Positions 46,411-56,331 of a DNA stretch of 64,000 bases are shown here, one piece after another. Location: assembly GCF_023674465.1 (NCBI RefSeq), contig NZ_CP098400.1, forward strand, positions 2,260,801 to 2,324,800, written 5' to 3'. This DNA is from Xiashengella succiniciproducens. Lineage in GTDB: Bacteria; Bacteroidota; Bacteroidia; Bacteroidales; Marinilabiliaceae. Position 1 is the first letter of the stretch, and every line of letters starts with the position of its first letter. Made by a program: the position numbers and the translations under genes. Below the pieces are notes generated by a model. The model was not told the DNA's origin, searched no databases, and saw nothing but the letters and a program-made list of their open reading frames with translations.

Positions 46411-47778
46411 TCAAACGCTGACGCTATTGCTTTCGGATGTTCCCGACAACTGAATAAAGAGTTCCTTTGCCCCTGTATCTGAAAAACGATACTCCATGTT
46501 TTGTGGAAAGCCTCCATATAGCTCACAAAAATGGCTTACGCTTAGTGCTGAGGAGAACATTACGCCAGAAAACATACCGAGATCATGCCTGACTGGTCGT
46601 GGATTGCGAATCACCTCAAATAATGTGAGACAATCCACTTGTGCATTTACCCCTTTCAAGGTTGATATTAGTTCGGGCATCCCAACTGAAGAACATGGTA
46701 ATAGTACCTTTTCCCCACCTAGTTTGATCCATCGGTTTATCCTGAAGATTCCTTCTTCTGTGCTTCCTTCAAACTCCGGATCTATATATAGTCCAATTCC
46801 TTTAAGGGCATGGGATGCTGACGGAGTTAACGCAAGCAGGCGTTTGTCAAGTACAGCCCTCAGGTCAATTTTATGATGCGCCAGGTATCTAAAAAAGTGC
46901 TCAACGGCATTGCGCCCAGGAAACAGAATGCTGTCGCAATTAAAGATATTGGCAGGTTCAGCGCTATAGTCAGCCCTTATGCTTACCAAGGGTGCATGAA
47001 CCAATGCCCCATCTGTGTTTTTCCAGGCTGGTAATCGGGAACCAGTATACAACCACCTTCTGACTGTACGACCAGCCCTGGATGCCGCGGTCTGCCCCAC
47101 AATCATTATCGATGGAGATGGCAACAACTCATTACTCTCTGAGAGCGAAGATAGTGTGTAGCGTCTTGTATCTGAATCACTAAAGGACACCCTATGACAA
47201 ACTGCCACTGGAGTGTTGCCATCATAACCTTTCTTTATAAATAGTTGGGCCAACTCCTTCTGATTGGAGGCTCCCATGAAAACAACCAGGGTATCGGCCA
47301 AAGGAACGTCCAACTTGTCAGGGTCATGCCCAGATAAAAAGGCAACAGATGACGACAGTCCCCTGGAAGTTAGGGGTACAAGGGCTTCCGCTGCAGCTGC
47401 AACAGCACTGCTAATACCCGGTATTATTTCGGCCTCTACCCCTTCTCTTGTAATATGGTCATATTCCTCCATACCCCGACCAAAGATCAAAGGGTCCCCC
47501 CCCTTAAGACGAACCACATTATGACCGGTCTTTGCAGCTTCAACCAACATACGGTTGATCTCTGTCTGGGGATAGGTATGCCTGTTGCTACGCTTGCCAA
47601 CATAGACCTTCTCGGCACTGAACCTATCCAGATAAGATGCATCCAAGAGATCATCGTAGAATATAATATCAGCAATGTTTAGTGCATTATAGGCCTTAAC
47701 TGTGAGCAACTCAGGATTGCCGGGTCCAAACCCGGCAATCGTTACTTTGCCCTTAGTAATGTTATTTTGTGAAGACAT
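46411..47778 (-). CDS. cobA/hemD: Uroporphyrinogen-III C-methyltransferase / uroporphyrinogen-III synthase fusion
   Basis: A 455-residue bifunctional protein. Residues 10-245 are a SUMT domain (VTIAGFGPGNPELLTVKA, VRLKGGDPLIFGRG, PGISSAVAAAA) that methylates uroporphyrinogen III to precorrin-2 with SAM. Residues 250-455 are a HemD-like synthase domain (FNCDSILFPGRNAVEHFFRY). It ends the minus-strand sulfite-reduction cluster, 18 bp after the met8-like gene. Together the two supply siroheme for the sulfite reductase encoded just upstream. The N-terminal order CobA-HemD is known from other Bacteroidota and Firmicutes. Confidence 0.92.
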   Translation of the reverse strand: MSSQNNITKGKVTIAGFGPGNPELLTVKAYNALNIADIIFYDDLLDASYLDRFSAEKVYVGKRSNRHTYPQTEINRMLVEAAKTGHNVVRLKGGDPLIFGRGMEEYDHITREGVEAEIIPGISSAVAAAAEALVPLTSRGLSSSVAFLSGHDPDKLDVPLADTLVVFMGASNQKELAQLFIKKGYDGNTPVAVCHRVSFSDSDTRRYTLSSLSESNELLPSPSIMIVGQTAASRAGRTVRRWLYTGSRLPAWKNTDGALVHAPLVSIRADYSAEPANIFNCDSILFPGRNAVEHFFRYLAHHKIDLRAVLDKRLLALTPSASHALKGIGLYIDPEFEGSTEEGIFRINRWIKLGGEKVLLPCSSVGMPELISTLKGVNAQVDCLTLFEVIRNPRPVRHDLGMFSGVMFSSALSVSHFCELYGGFPQNMEYRFSDTGAKELFIQLSGTSESNSVSV

Positions 47779-47796
47779 GGGTTTGAGATTAGGAGG

Positions 47797-48252
47797 TTAA
47801 TTATCCAGAAATCCTTCTGATAGTATCCTGGAAATCTTGTCACGCCATCTGACTGATTTTTTCACATCAAGACCATCGGAACTGACGGCTACAGACATAT
47901 TTCCATCGAAATAAATAGCAGGGGAAATAAAGTCTCCGGCTCCAGGGTCACTGGCCACACTTACAAGGCAGGCACATTGCCGGGCGTCCTCGGCAATGGC
48001 CAGATTCAATGCCTTGTTGTCTGTGGCAGCAATCACCATAAAGAAGCCAGCCAGATCACCGCGTTGATATTCCCTTTCTATAAGGTTGATCCAGCTTCGG
48101 TTTCTGATATCATCACGTATAGACGGAGCCAACACCCAAAGTTCACGCGTATAAAGCTCCAGGGTCTCTATCTTGCGGAGAGCTACACGGCCTCCCCCAA
48201 TAATCAGGACCTTCTTGCCGGCCAGATTTATCCCTATCGGAAGGTATTGCAT
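47797..48252 (-). CDS. Precorrin-2 dehydrogenase/sirohydrochlorin ferrochelatase (CysG N-domain/Met8-like)
   Basis: A 151-residue stand-alone NAD-binding domain: IGINLAGKKVLIIGGGRVAL (5-24) is the Rossmann Gly motif, followed by AATDNKALNLAIAEDAR and FISPAIYFDGNMSVAVSSDG. It oxidises precorrin-2 to sirohydrochlorin and may insert iron. At 151 residues it lacks the C-terminal dimerisation part of full Met8/CysG, so it is a short version. 7 bp separate it from cysI and 18 bp from cobA/hemD. Confidence 0.9.
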   Translation of the reverse strand: MQYLPIGINLAGKKVLIIGGGRVALRKIETLELYTRELWVLAPSIRDDIRNRSWINLIEREYQRGDLAGFFMVIAATDNKALNLAIAEDARQCACLVSVASDPGAGDFISPAIYFDGNMSVAVSSDGLDVKKSVRWRDKISRILSEGFLDN

Positions 48253-48259
48253 AATAGTA

Positions 48260-49963
48260 TCAGTAAACTGTGACAGATTGACTTGGACTTACTATTCCGG
48301 TACGCACAGTAAAATCACCAAAGCGCTCTCCGGGCTGTCTTTCATTGGCATATCGGGACAACAGCACAGACAACTCTTTTAGGATGCCTTCCTCGTCAAG
48401 CATCTCCTTGTAAAGGGTATTGAGACGATCTCCAGAAAAGCCTGCGCCAAGATATAGGTTGTAACGTCCAATAGCACGACCAACAAGACCTATCTCACCC
48501 AGGAAGGGACGTCCGCAACCATTGGGGCATCCTGTCATTCTGATCAGAATATCTTCAGAGGTAAGGTCGAGCTCCTTAAGAATGGACTCAATCTTTGTGT
48601 TTAGTTCAGGCAGATATCGTTCTGCCTCAGCAAAAGCGAGCGAACACGTATTAAGCGCCACACAGGCAATAGCATTTTTCCTGATACCAGATACTCCTTC
48701 TCCATAAGATACATTGTATTTAGCAAGTATATTCTCTACATGAGGCTTGAGGTTTTCCTCTATCCTTCCAAGCACCAGTCCCTGATTACCGGTAAGTCTG
48801 AAATCGCAAACCTTGATCCGGGCTAGGTCTCTCAGGGCTGTTTTAAGCTGCACTTTTGAGGTATCCCTTACCCTTCCGTGCTCAACAAAGAGTCCGAGAA
48901 ACCATTTGCCATCACTGCTCTTCTTCCAGCCTAGCACATCACCATTCTGGGTAAATTCATAGGGTCGGACATCTTCAAACCTGATGCCGCTTCTCTGCTC
49001 GATTATTTCTTTTACAACATTAGTGCCAAGTCGGTCGATGGTGTACTTAAACCGGGCCAGTTTACGGTTCTCCCTGTTACCATAATCCCTTTGCAACTTT
49101 ACTATTTCCTCTACTACCTTTAATATATTCTCCTTATCTACATAGCCTATCAGGTCGGCAAGCCTGGGGTAGGTTTCCTCCATGCCGAAAGTCATACCCA
49201 TACCTCCTCCTATGGCAACGTTAAATCCCAGAAGTTTATCACCCTCTCCTATTGCTATAAGTCCCAGGTCATTTGCAAAAACATCAGTGTCATTATAAGG
49301 AGGAATTGCCAGGGCTATCTTAAACTTCCTCGGCAGGTAGGTCTTACCCAATATGGGTTCTTCATCAGTTTGACCGTCTGTCAGAAGTTTGTTATCCAAC
49401 CAAATCTCATGATATGCTGTGCTTTTGGGAAGCAAGTGGTCACTGATCTGTTTTGCAAAGGCTGCCACTTCCCTGACTAGGGGCGATAGCCCCTCGTTGG
49501 AGGTCGCCATCACATTCCTGTTGACATCCCCGCATGCTGCAATGGTGTCAATAAGGGTTGAGTTTATTTTCTGCATTGTCGCCTTCAGATTTTTCTTGAG
49601 CACACCGTGCCATTGAAAAGCCTGACGCGTAGTAAGTTTTAGGGTTCCATTGCCATATTCGTCAGCCAGTCTGTCAAAGACAAGCCACTGGTCGGCTGTG
49701 GCAATCCCGGCAGGGGTGCGGGATCTGATCATAAACTGAAACAAAGGTTCCAGTTTTTGCTTTTTACGCTCAGCCTCAAGGTCCCTGTCATATTGCTGAT
49801 AACTACCATGAAACTTAATAAGTTGGGTATCATCCGCTGAAATGGCACCTGTGGCTTCATCTTTAAGACCTTCAGCTATGGTACCACGCAGATAGTTACT
49901 TTTTATCTTAATATGCTCCACAGGTGAAGGAGCCCATTCAACGGGTTTGGGAATATCACTCAT
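48260..49963 (-). CDS. cysI: Sulfite reductase (NADPH) hemoprotein beta subunit
   Basis: A 567-residue protein with the two nitrite/sulfite reductase repeats. The first has LTTRQAFQWHGV; the second carries the cysteines that hold the 4Fe-4S cluster and siroheme (CVALNTCSLAFAEAE and TGCPNGCGRPFLGEIGLVG). It reduces sulfite to sulfide with six electrons passed from CysJ. Length and motifs are those of E. coli CysI (about 570). It is followed at 7 bp by the siroheme dehydrogenase gene and preceded by cysJ with a 174-bp gap. Confidence 0.96.
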   Translation of the reverse strand: MSDIPKPVEWAPSPVEHIKIKSNYLRGTIAEGLKDEATGAISADDTQLIKFHGSYQQYDRDLEAERKKQKLEPLFQFMIRSRTPAGIATADQWLVFDRLADEYGNGTLKLTTRQAFQWHGVLKKNLKATMQKINSTLIDTIAACGDVNRNVMATSNEGLSPLVREVAAFAKQISDHLLPKSTAYHEIWLDNKLLTDGQTDEEPILGKTYLPRKFKIALAIPPYNDTDVFANDLGLIAIGEGDKLLGFNVAIGGGMGMTFGMEETYPRLADLIGYVDKENILKVVEEIVKLQRDYGNRENRKLARFKYTIDRLGTNVVKEIIEQRSGIRFEDVRPYEFTQNGDVLGWKKSSDGKWFLGLFVEHGRVRDTSKVQLKTALRDLARIKVCDFRLTGNQGLVLGRIEENLKPHVENILAKYNVSYGEGVSGIRKNAIACVALNTCSLAFAEAERYLPELNTKIESILKELDLTSEDILIRMTGCPNGCGRPFLGEIGLVGRAIGRYNLYLGAGFSGDRLNTLYKEMLDEEGILKELSVLLSRYANERQPGERFGDFTVRTGIVSPSQSVTVY

Positions 49964-50137
49964 AATGTTAAATGTCTATATGGTTAACTAAATGTTTCAC
50001 GTTATGCCTATTCAGGTGCAATGATAGCAGAAAGCAGGCTGCAAATTCTGACTAATTTGTTGATAATCCGGAATGATGATCGGATACGAGATGGAGGATG
50101 TCGCAGGGGCCATTACGGTCAGGTATTTATAGTCCCC

Positions 50138-51970
50138 TTAGTATACGTCCTCCTGATAACGTCTTTCTTTTCTCATTTTGTTAAAATACTCAAGACTTTC
50201 TTCGGGTGACATACCACCTTCTGACTGCAAAATGGACAGGAAGGTATTTCTAACATCAACCGCCATGGTCTTCATATCACCACAGACGTAGAATCGTCCA
50301 CCCTCAGAAATCCATTTGTACAGTTCACCGGCATTCTGTTTCATCTTGTGCTGTACATAAATCTTCTGCTCCTGGTCACGTGAGAAGGCTACATCCAGGC
50401 GGGTCAGCAGACCGGAGTTCCTGTATTTGAGCCATTCAGTCTGGTACAGGAAGTCAGTTGTAAAATGCCTGTCTCCAAATATCAGCCAGTTTCTGCCCTT
50501 ATGCCCAAGTGCAGCTCTCTGCTGCAGGAACCCTCTGTATGGAGCTATTCCTGTACCTGCACCCACCATTATCACCGAGGTATTATCATCTTCCGGCAGA
50601 CGAAACTGGTTGTTGGATCTGATCTTGACTTTGAGTCTTTGGCCGACATCAACCCGATCAGCTAGAAAGGTTGAGCACACTCCGTTTCTTCTCCTACCCT
50701 CTTTCTCATATCGTACGGCACCAACAGTGATATGAATCTCATTACCAACCTCCTCAGGACTTGAGGCAATAGAGTATGCACGAGGTGCCAGACGTCTCAG
50801 AGTTGATACAAGATCCACAGCCTTGAGTTCGGCCGGATATTTCTGAAGGAGATCAAGTACATCAGTTCCTGCCAGGAAGGCGCTCAACTGCTCAGGATCC
50901 TCAAGCAGACGATTAAAGGTCTCATTCTGCAAGAAGGTAGAGTATTTCTTTACAACTGGAGCAGTCAGAACTGTCAATTCTGAATGATACTGTAAAGCTT
51001 CCTTCAGACTCATTCTGGCTCCATCGATATCAACCAGTTCTCTGCCATCCAGCCCAACTGTATCAAGCACTGCTGCTACAAGTGATGGGTCATTTTCTGT
51101 AAAGACTTCAATTGCATCCCCCGGTTGATATTTAAGTGCCGGGTGTTCAGCAACCAGTTCGATATGCCAGGTCTCCTTATCAGCACCACGTCCGTTAAGC
51201 TGAATCTTTTCAATAATCTCAACTTCTACAGGACCATCTTGTATATCAACTTCGACATCCTTAGCAGCTGCAGGTCTTGAAGACTGAGCAGACTGTGCTG
51301 CATTAACAGTAGCAAATTGTCCAACAACCTCGGGAATAAGTCCCGAAAGCCTGGTATTAAAGTCGGTGTCAAGTTCAACGACATCACGCAGCGGACTAGC
51401 ACCAAGCTTTTTCAGGAACTCAAAAAAGTCATGCCCTGTCTTGCAGAAATGCTTATAGGTACTGTCACCTAAGGCAATAACTGAGTATCTGATATTTTCT
51501 GCCGAAAAACCCCTACCCGACTTAAGCTTTTCATAGAGCTCCTGAGCCGCGAGTGGCGGCTCACCCTCACCATGGGTGGAAACAATTACCAGCAACTGTT
51601 CTTCATCTTTTAGCGACCTTGGATTGTAATCTTCCATGTTCCTGACCTTGGCTTCAAGCCCCAGGCGCTGGGCTTCCTTTCTGGCTATTTGGGCAATCTT
51701 TTCTGAGTTGCCCGAATGAGAGCCAAACAAAATAGTCAGGCTTTGTGGAGAACTAACCGCTCCGGAAGACTCCTCCTCAAGATGCGTGAGCACCTTGGGT
51801 TCGATAACTGGATTGGCATAGGACGCATGAACTGCCGGGGCAAAATCTATGGCAGCGGAAATATAGCCTCCGAGCCACAGCAACTGTTCGCGATTCATCT
51901 TTGAAAGCACTCGCTGTAGTTCTATGCGCTCCTCGGGTTTAAACAACTGATTATCTGACATAAGAAACAT
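50138..51970 (-). CDS. cysJ: Sulfite reductase (NADPH) flavoprotein alpha subunit
   Basis: A 610-residue diflavin reductase. Flavodoxin domain (LTILFGSHSGNSEKIAQIAR near 85-104; STHGEGEPP), FAD-binding domain (RAYSIASSPEE, CSTFLADRV) and NADPH domain (GAGTGIAPYRGFLQQR, FYVCGDMKTMA). It passes electrons from NADPH via FAD and FMN to CysI. ATG at 51961 (MSDNQLF) is an alternative start. The gaps to cysI (174 bp) and cysK (122 bp) are larger than elsewhere in the cluster and the latter contains a long-range inverted repeat. Confidence 0.96.
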   Translation of the reverse strand: MFLMSDNQLFKPEERIELQRVLSKMNREQLLWLGGYISAAIDFAPAVHASYANPVIEPKVLTHLEEESSGAVSSPQSLTILFGSHSGNSEKIAQIARKEAQRLGLEAKVRNMEDYNPRSLKDEEQLLVIVSTHGEGEPPLAAQELYEKLKSGRGFSAENIRYSVIALGDSTYKHFCKTGHDFFEFLKKLGASPLRDVVELDTDFNTRLSGLIPEVVGQFATVNAAQSAQSSRPAAAKDVEVDIQDGPVEVEIIEKIQLNGRGADKETWHIELVAEHPALKYQPGDAIEVFTENDPSLVAAVLDTVGLDGRELVDIDGARMSLKEALQYHSELTVLTAPVVKKYSTFLQNETFNRLLEDPEQLSAFLAGTDVLDLLQKYPAELKAVDLVSTLRRLAPRAYSIASSPEEVGNEIHITVGAVRYEKEGRRRNGVCSTFLADRVDVGQRLKVKIRSNNQFRLPEDDNTSVIMVGAGTGIAPYRGFLQQRAALGHKGRNWLIFGDRHFTTDFLYQTEWLKYRNSGLLTRLDVAFSRDQEQKIYVQHKMKQNAGELYKWISEGGRFYVCGDMKTMAVDVRNTFLSILQSEGGMSPEESLEYFNKMRKERRYQEDVY

Positions 51971-51993
51971 TTTGTTTGATTGTGATAAATAAG

Positions 51994-52059
51994 AAGGCAG
52001 TAAGAAAAGGACTTGAAAACCGCAAATGTGATGATCAGTACAACTTCCCTTACTGCCTT
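51994..52059 (-). promoter_or_regulatory. Inverted repeat between cysK and cysJ
   Basis: AAGGCAGTAAG (51994-52004) and CTTACTGCCTT (52049-52059) are perfect 11-bp complements separated by 44 bp. In the mRNA of the minus strand this would make a stable stem between the two genes, a possible processing or attenuation element. It is not followed by a T run. Confidence 0.45.
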
Positions 52060-52092
52060 ATTGTGCTCACTGAGTTATAACAAAGGTGCCTA

Positions 52093-53013
52093 TCAGATCT
52101 CGAAGGCACTCAAATAGCGCTCACCAGTATCAGGAAGAACAACTACAACAAGTTTTCCTTTGTTTTCGGGGCGGTTTGCAACTTCAATTGCTGCTTTTAG
52201 AGCTGCACCGGAAGAGAATCCGCATAGGATACCTTCCTGAGTTGCTGCAAGGTTGGCTGTATTGATAGCATCATCATTACTAACCTTGACAACTTCGTCA
52301 TACACAGATGTATTAAGTACGTCGGGTACAAAACCTGCACCGATACCCTGAATCCTGTGAGGACCGGGCTGACCACCCGATAGAACAGGGCTTGCTTCAG
52401 GTTCAACAGCAATTATCTTAACACCTGGCTTCTTAGCCTTCAACACTTCACCCACGCCGGTGATAGTTCCACCCGTACCAATACCTGATACAACAATATC
52501 AACCTTACCATCAGTATCTTCCCAGATTTCAAGAGCAGTTGTCTTGCGGTGTACTTCAGGATTAGCAGCATTTTTAAACTGTTGCGGGATAAATGAATTG
52601 GGGTTGGCAGCAGCCAGTTCAACAGCCTTTGCAATAGCACCCTTCATACCTTCTGCAGCAGGAGTAAGAACTAATTCGGCACCAAACTTCTTAAGCAGTT
52701 TGCGACGTTCCACGCTCATGCTTTCGGGCATTGTAAGGATAACCTTGTATCCCTTTACGGCAGCAACGAATGCAAGACCTACTCCGGTATTACCGCTGGT
52801 TGGTTCGATAATCACAGAATCCTTCTTAAGAATACCCTTACGTTCTGCATCCTCAATCATGCTAAGGGCGATACGGTCCTTAACTGAACCGGCAGGGTTG
52901 AAGAATTCAAGTTTTGCTACTACCTCGGCTGAAGCACCATTAGTAAGCTTATTTATTTTTACAAGAGGTGTTCTACCTATTAGTTCTGTAACGTTTTGTG
53001 CAATTTTTGTCAT
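52093..53013 (-). CDS. cysK: Cysteine synthase A (O-acetylserine sulfhydrylase)
   Basis: A 306-residue PLP enzyme. K45 in NPAGSVKDR binds [13 protein letters not shown] (residues 69-78) is the substrate loop; [11 protein letters not shown] is the phosphate-binding loop. It makes cysteine from O-acetylserine and the sulfide produced by CysIJ. It follows the Rrf2-type regulator gene by 11 bp, so it is the first enzyme gene of the cluster. Confidence 0.96.
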   Translation of the reverse strand: MTKIAQNVTELIGRTPLVKINKLTNGASAEVVAKLEFFNPAGSVKDRIALSMIEDAERKGILKKDSVIIEPTSGNTGVGLAFVAAVKGYKVILTMPESMSVERRKLLKKFGAELVLTPAAEGMKGAIAKAVELAAANPNSFIPQQFKNAANPEVHRKTTALEIWEDTDGKVDIVVSGIGTGGTITGVGEVLKAKKPGVKIIAVEPEASPVLSGGQPGPHRIQGIGAGFVPDVLNTSVYDEVVKVSNDDAINTANLAATQEGILCGFSSGAALKAAIEVANRPENKGKLVVVVLPDTGERYLSAFEI

Positions 53014-53024
53014 GGCTTTTTATT

Positions 53025-53447
53025 TTAGATGTAATACATTAGTTTATCAGCACTTTCATAGTATTTCTTGTGTATATCCTGCAAGGTTATACTTTCCATT
53101 TGTTTCCTGAACTCGACTATAGTGTCTGCCAGGATTTCATCAATCACCTGTCCGGTCAGTTCTAAACTTTTTGAATTTGGCTTACCAGATATACCTTCCA
53201 GAGCTTCTATAATCTGGGCCAGAGAAACATTCCGTGGGTCGCGCGTCAGTCGGTAACCCCCTCCTGCTCCCCTCTTGACCTCAAGTATGCCATGCTTCTT
53301 CAGCGTAACGGCAATGCCTTCAAGGAATTTGTGAGGGATTTCGCAGGATATTGCTGCCCTTTGGATGTCTGTATACTCCTCAGTATCCACATCCAAAAAC
53401 AGCAGAAACTGTAATCCGTATTTTACTTTGTTTGAAAAGCGAAGCAT
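53025..53447 (-). CDS. Rrf2-family transcriptional regulator (CymR-like)
   Basis: A 140-residue winged-helix protein: KVKYGLQFLLFLDVDTEEYT, then the recognition part IPHKFLEGIAVTLKKHGILE and the wing GAGGGYRLTRDP. The conserved Cys triad of IscR-type Fe-S members is absent; only the single C in AISCEIPHK is seen. Position at the head of a cysteine cluster suggests a CymR-like repressor that senses cysteine status, as in Firmicutes; that is inference. The gene is 11 bp upstream of cysK. Confidence 0.9.
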   Translation of the reverse strand: MLRFSNKVKYGLQFLLFLDVDTEEYTDIQRAAISCEIPHKFLEGIAVTLKKHGILEVKRGAGGGYRLTRDPRNVSLAQIIEALEGISGKPNSKSLELTGQVIDEILADTIVEFRKQMESITLQDIHKKYYESADKLMYYI

Positions 53448-53467
53448 TTTAATATGATTTTGTTTTG

Positions 53468-53475
53468 CAAATATA
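53468..53475 (-). promoter_or_regulatory. Bacteroidota-type -7 promoter element for the sulfite-reduction cluster
   Basis: TATATTTG on the minus strand fits the TAnnTTTG -7 consensus of Bacteroidota, about 20 bp upstream of the Rrf2 start codon. A -33 TTG at the usual spacing is not obvious. The short leader leaves little room for an operator downstream, so repression would act on or upstream of this box. Confidence 0.5.
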
Positions 53476-53568
53476 ACGGGGCACTTGGAAGATAGTTCAT
53501 TAATATCATCCCTTATTCATATTATATTAATATGTTATTCTCTGCTTCAATGGGGGATTAATACGTAT

Positions 53569-53590
53569 AAGCCGCGCGCAACGCGGCTTT
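53569..53590. terminator. GC-rich hairpin in the rrf2/GH5 intergenic region
   Basis: AAGCCGCG ... CGCGGCTT with a short loop and TTT after it on the + strand. It stands in a 464-bp gene-free interval (53448-53911) between divergent genes, so it does not end any visible gene. Either a bidirectional terminator for an unseen small RNA or an mRNA leader structure. The rest of the interval is AT-rich with no ORF that I can support. Confidence 0.5.
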
Positions 53591-53911
53591 CACATGCTCA
53601 CTCAGTATTCAAGATTATTTCCTATTTATAATATATGATTATTATAAAACATCCAAGCGCGCAATTTATTTACTTAACATATTATTTGAAACTATTTCAT
53701 TAATCAAGTACTTTTTTATATAATATCTCACCGCCTATCTCGCTCATATGCTGCATTTTTACTGATTCGGTTAATTAACAAAATTATCCGAAACCAGAAG
53801 TTTTTTATCTAAAAAAGACAAAGCACACAGGACCAGCACCTTAACTTTATATTTACTCTTTGGAGACAGTTGACTATCAGAGAGCTAAGTCTAACTTAAA
53901 TCTTAATAAAA

Positions 53912-56296
53912 ATGAAAAGAAATCTACGTGGAATCCTTATTCCTTTATTATTGCTTTTGCCAGGTGTGCTTATGGCATGGCCGGGGATGGAAACGCCTAC
54001 TCTCAAAGTTGAGGGTCGGTATCTTAAAGACCCTTGCGGAAACATTATAAATCTTCATGGGGTAGGTATTACAGTATCCCCATGGTTTAATGGCTGTATG
54101 TTTGGCAGTCAGTATTGTCGCTGGGACAACTACAATGTAACTGGTGCACTGAACTACAACAAAGCCATCATAGACAGATTGACCAACACAGGAGACGGAT
54201 GGTTTATCAACTATATACGCCTTCATATTGACCCTTACTGGACTAACACTCCCGGTGCAGCAATTCCGGAAAACAATATCTCCAGGTTTAATTTCCAACG
54301 ACTTGTCACTTACACTGATCAGGTAATAGTACCTCTTATCAATCATGCCCGCAGCAGAGGATGTTACGTAGTTCTGCGCCCCCCTGGGGTATGTCCTGAT
54401 AGAATTGCAGTTAACGATGCTTACCACCAGTACCTGATGCAGGTATGGGGCTACCTGTCAAAGCACCCTTCTATCAAAAATGCAAATAATGTAATGTTTG
54501 AAATTGCCAATGAACCAATTGAAATTTTGGGCACCAATGGAGTTTGGGGATCAACAGGTCAGGCACATTTCCAGGCGCTCAAGAACTTCTTCCAACCAAT
54601 AGTAAACATGATCAGAAATAACGGAGCTAATAATATCTGCTGGATTCCGGGTACAGGTTGGCAATCCCACTATGCAGGTTATGCAACCTACCCTATTACC
54701 GGAGGAAACATTGGATATGCTGTACACATATATCCTGGCTACTGGGGAGGCGTGCACAATTATCAGGCATTTAAGAGTGCCTGGGATATTAATGTAAAGC
54801 CTGCTGCAGATATTGCTCCAATTATTATTACTGAAACTGACTGGGCTCCACAATCATACAAAGATGCTGGTCATTATGTATGGGGAATCTCAACCACAGG
54901 CGTTGCCGGAGGTAACGGATTTGGAGCAAACCTCAAGTACATTACCGATCAATCAGGCAATGTCAGCTGGAATGTGTTAGCTCCTGAAAACCTTCTTCAC
55001 ATGGGAGACCCCAACGGAGGAACAGCATATGGGAATAACTGGGAAGCTTGTGCGGCTCCTGTAAAACAGTGGTTTTCCCAATATGCAGCAAGCACCCTTC
55101 CAACAGGTAATTGTTCACAACCTGGAGGTTGTAGCGGAACCAATAATCTTCCTGATGGGATTTATACTATCACAGCAAGGCATAGTAGCAAAAACCTTGA
55201 TGTATATAACCTTTCCACTCAGGCTGGAGGTAATATAGTTCAATGGAGCCCCACAGGCCACCAGAACCAACAATGGATTGTAACCAAAAGCAACGGGTAC
55301 TTTAGCATCAGGAGTATATATAGTGATAAGTGTCTGGATGTTGAAAACTGGGGAACCCATGATGGCGCAAATATTCAGCAATGGGATTGCAACGGAATGG
55401 AAGTTCAACAGTTCTGTGTTCAGGATGCCGGAAACGGATACTACTCTATTATAAACAGGAATAGCGGCAAATGCGTGGATATTACAAATGTATCAACTGC
55501 AGATGGAGCCAATGTTCAACAATACACCTGCAACGGATGCACATGTCAGCAATTTCGCTTCACTCCAGTTGCGTCAAATAGCATTAGTGAGGGAACTTAC
55601 ACATTAATCAACAGGCATAGTGGTCAGGCCCTTGATGCATCCGGTAAAGGCACAACACAAGGCACAAACGTTGCGCAATGGGCAGCAAATGGACAGACAA
55701 ACCAACAATGGATTTTCACCTCTACTGGTGACGGTTACTTCAGAATCTCGCCAGCACACGCACCATCATTGGGACTCGATGTTGTAGAAGCATCAACTGC
55801 CAACGGAGCTAATATTCAATTGTGGTCATATTGGGGTGCTGATTGCCAGAAGTGGAAAATAACTGAATCTGATGGAGGTTACTACAAGATTGAAGCAAAA
55901 CATAGCGGACAACTTATTGAAGTAGTAGGAGCCTCAACTCAAAACGGGGCCAATGTACAACAGTGGCCCAACAACAACCATTACTGTCAGCAATGGGCAT
56001 TACAAAAGCTGAAAAGTGCTTCACTTGAATCAGGCATAGATGACGAAGAATGTTATGATGAAAGCAGCCTTACCCTTCTAACCAACAGATCAGATGGCAG
56101 CTTTACTCTTGAGGCAGACAATCTTGAAGGCATTACAAAAGTAATGGTTTACGATATGCAGGGAAGACTACTTTTTGCCAGATCCTACACTAAGCCAAAC
56201 AGAATAGAGGTAAATGCCAACCTTCAAGGAGGCCTTTACATTGTAGCTGTCGTTAATGGAGAAAAAAGAGCAAGTTTCAAACTTGATCTCAGGTAA
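53912..56296 (+). CDS. GH5-family glucanase with ricin-type lectin domains and T9SS signal
   Basis: A 794-residue secreted enzyme. Signal peptide (LIPLLLLLPGVLMAWPG), then a GH5-type barrel with acid/base E201 (FEIANEP) and nucleophile E308 (IIITETDW). From about 410 to 690 come beta-trefoil ricin-type repeats with QxW motifs (NQQWIVTKSNG, NQQWIFTSTGD, CQQWALQKL). The last 80 residues are a type A T9SS sorting domain (ITKVMVYDMQGRLLFARSYT ... GGLYIVAVVNGEK). It likely cleaves beta-glucan or mannan chains outside the cell. It ends 35 bp before a strong terminator. Confidence 0.93.
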   Translation: MKRNLRGILIPLLLLLPGVLMAWPGMETPTLKVEGRYLKDPCGNIINLHGVGITVSPWFNGCMFGSQYCRWDNYNVTGALNYNKAIIDRLTNTGDGWFINYIRLHIDPYWTNTPGAAIPENNISRFNFQRLVTYTDQVIVPLINHARSRGCYVVLRPPGVCPDRIAVNDAYHQYLMQVWGYLSKHPSIKNANNVMFEIANEPIEILGTNGVWGSTGQAHFQALKNFFQPIVNMIRNNGANNICWIPGTGWQSHYAGYATYPITGGNIGYAVHIYPGYWGGVHNYQAFKSAWDINVKPAADIAPIIITETDWAPQSYKDAGHYVWGISTTGVAGGNGFGANLKYITDQSGNVSWNVLAPENLLHMGDPNGGTAYGNNWEACAAPVKQWFSQYAASTLPTGNCSQPGGCSGTNNLPDGIYTITARHSSKNLDVYNLSTQAGGNIVQWSPTGHQNQQWIVTKSNGYFSIRSIYSDKCLDVENWGTHDGANIQQWDCNGMEVQQFCVQDAGNGYYSIINRNSGKCVDITNVSTADGANVQQYTCNGCTCQQFRFTPVASNSISEGTYTLINRHSGQALDASGKGTTQGTNVAQWAANGQTNQQWIFTSTGDGYFRISPAHAPSLGLDVVEASTANGANIQLWSYWGADCQKWKITESDGGYYKIEAKHSGQLIEVVGASTQNGANVQQWPNNNHYCQQWALQKLKSASLESGIDDEECYDESSLTLLTNRSDGSFTLEADNLEGITKVMVYDMQGRLLFARSYTKPNRIEVNANLQGGLYIVAVVNGEKRASFKLDLR

Positions 56297-56331
56297 AAAA
56301 GGATCGCTTGCGGGGGCAAGCTATCAAAGCA

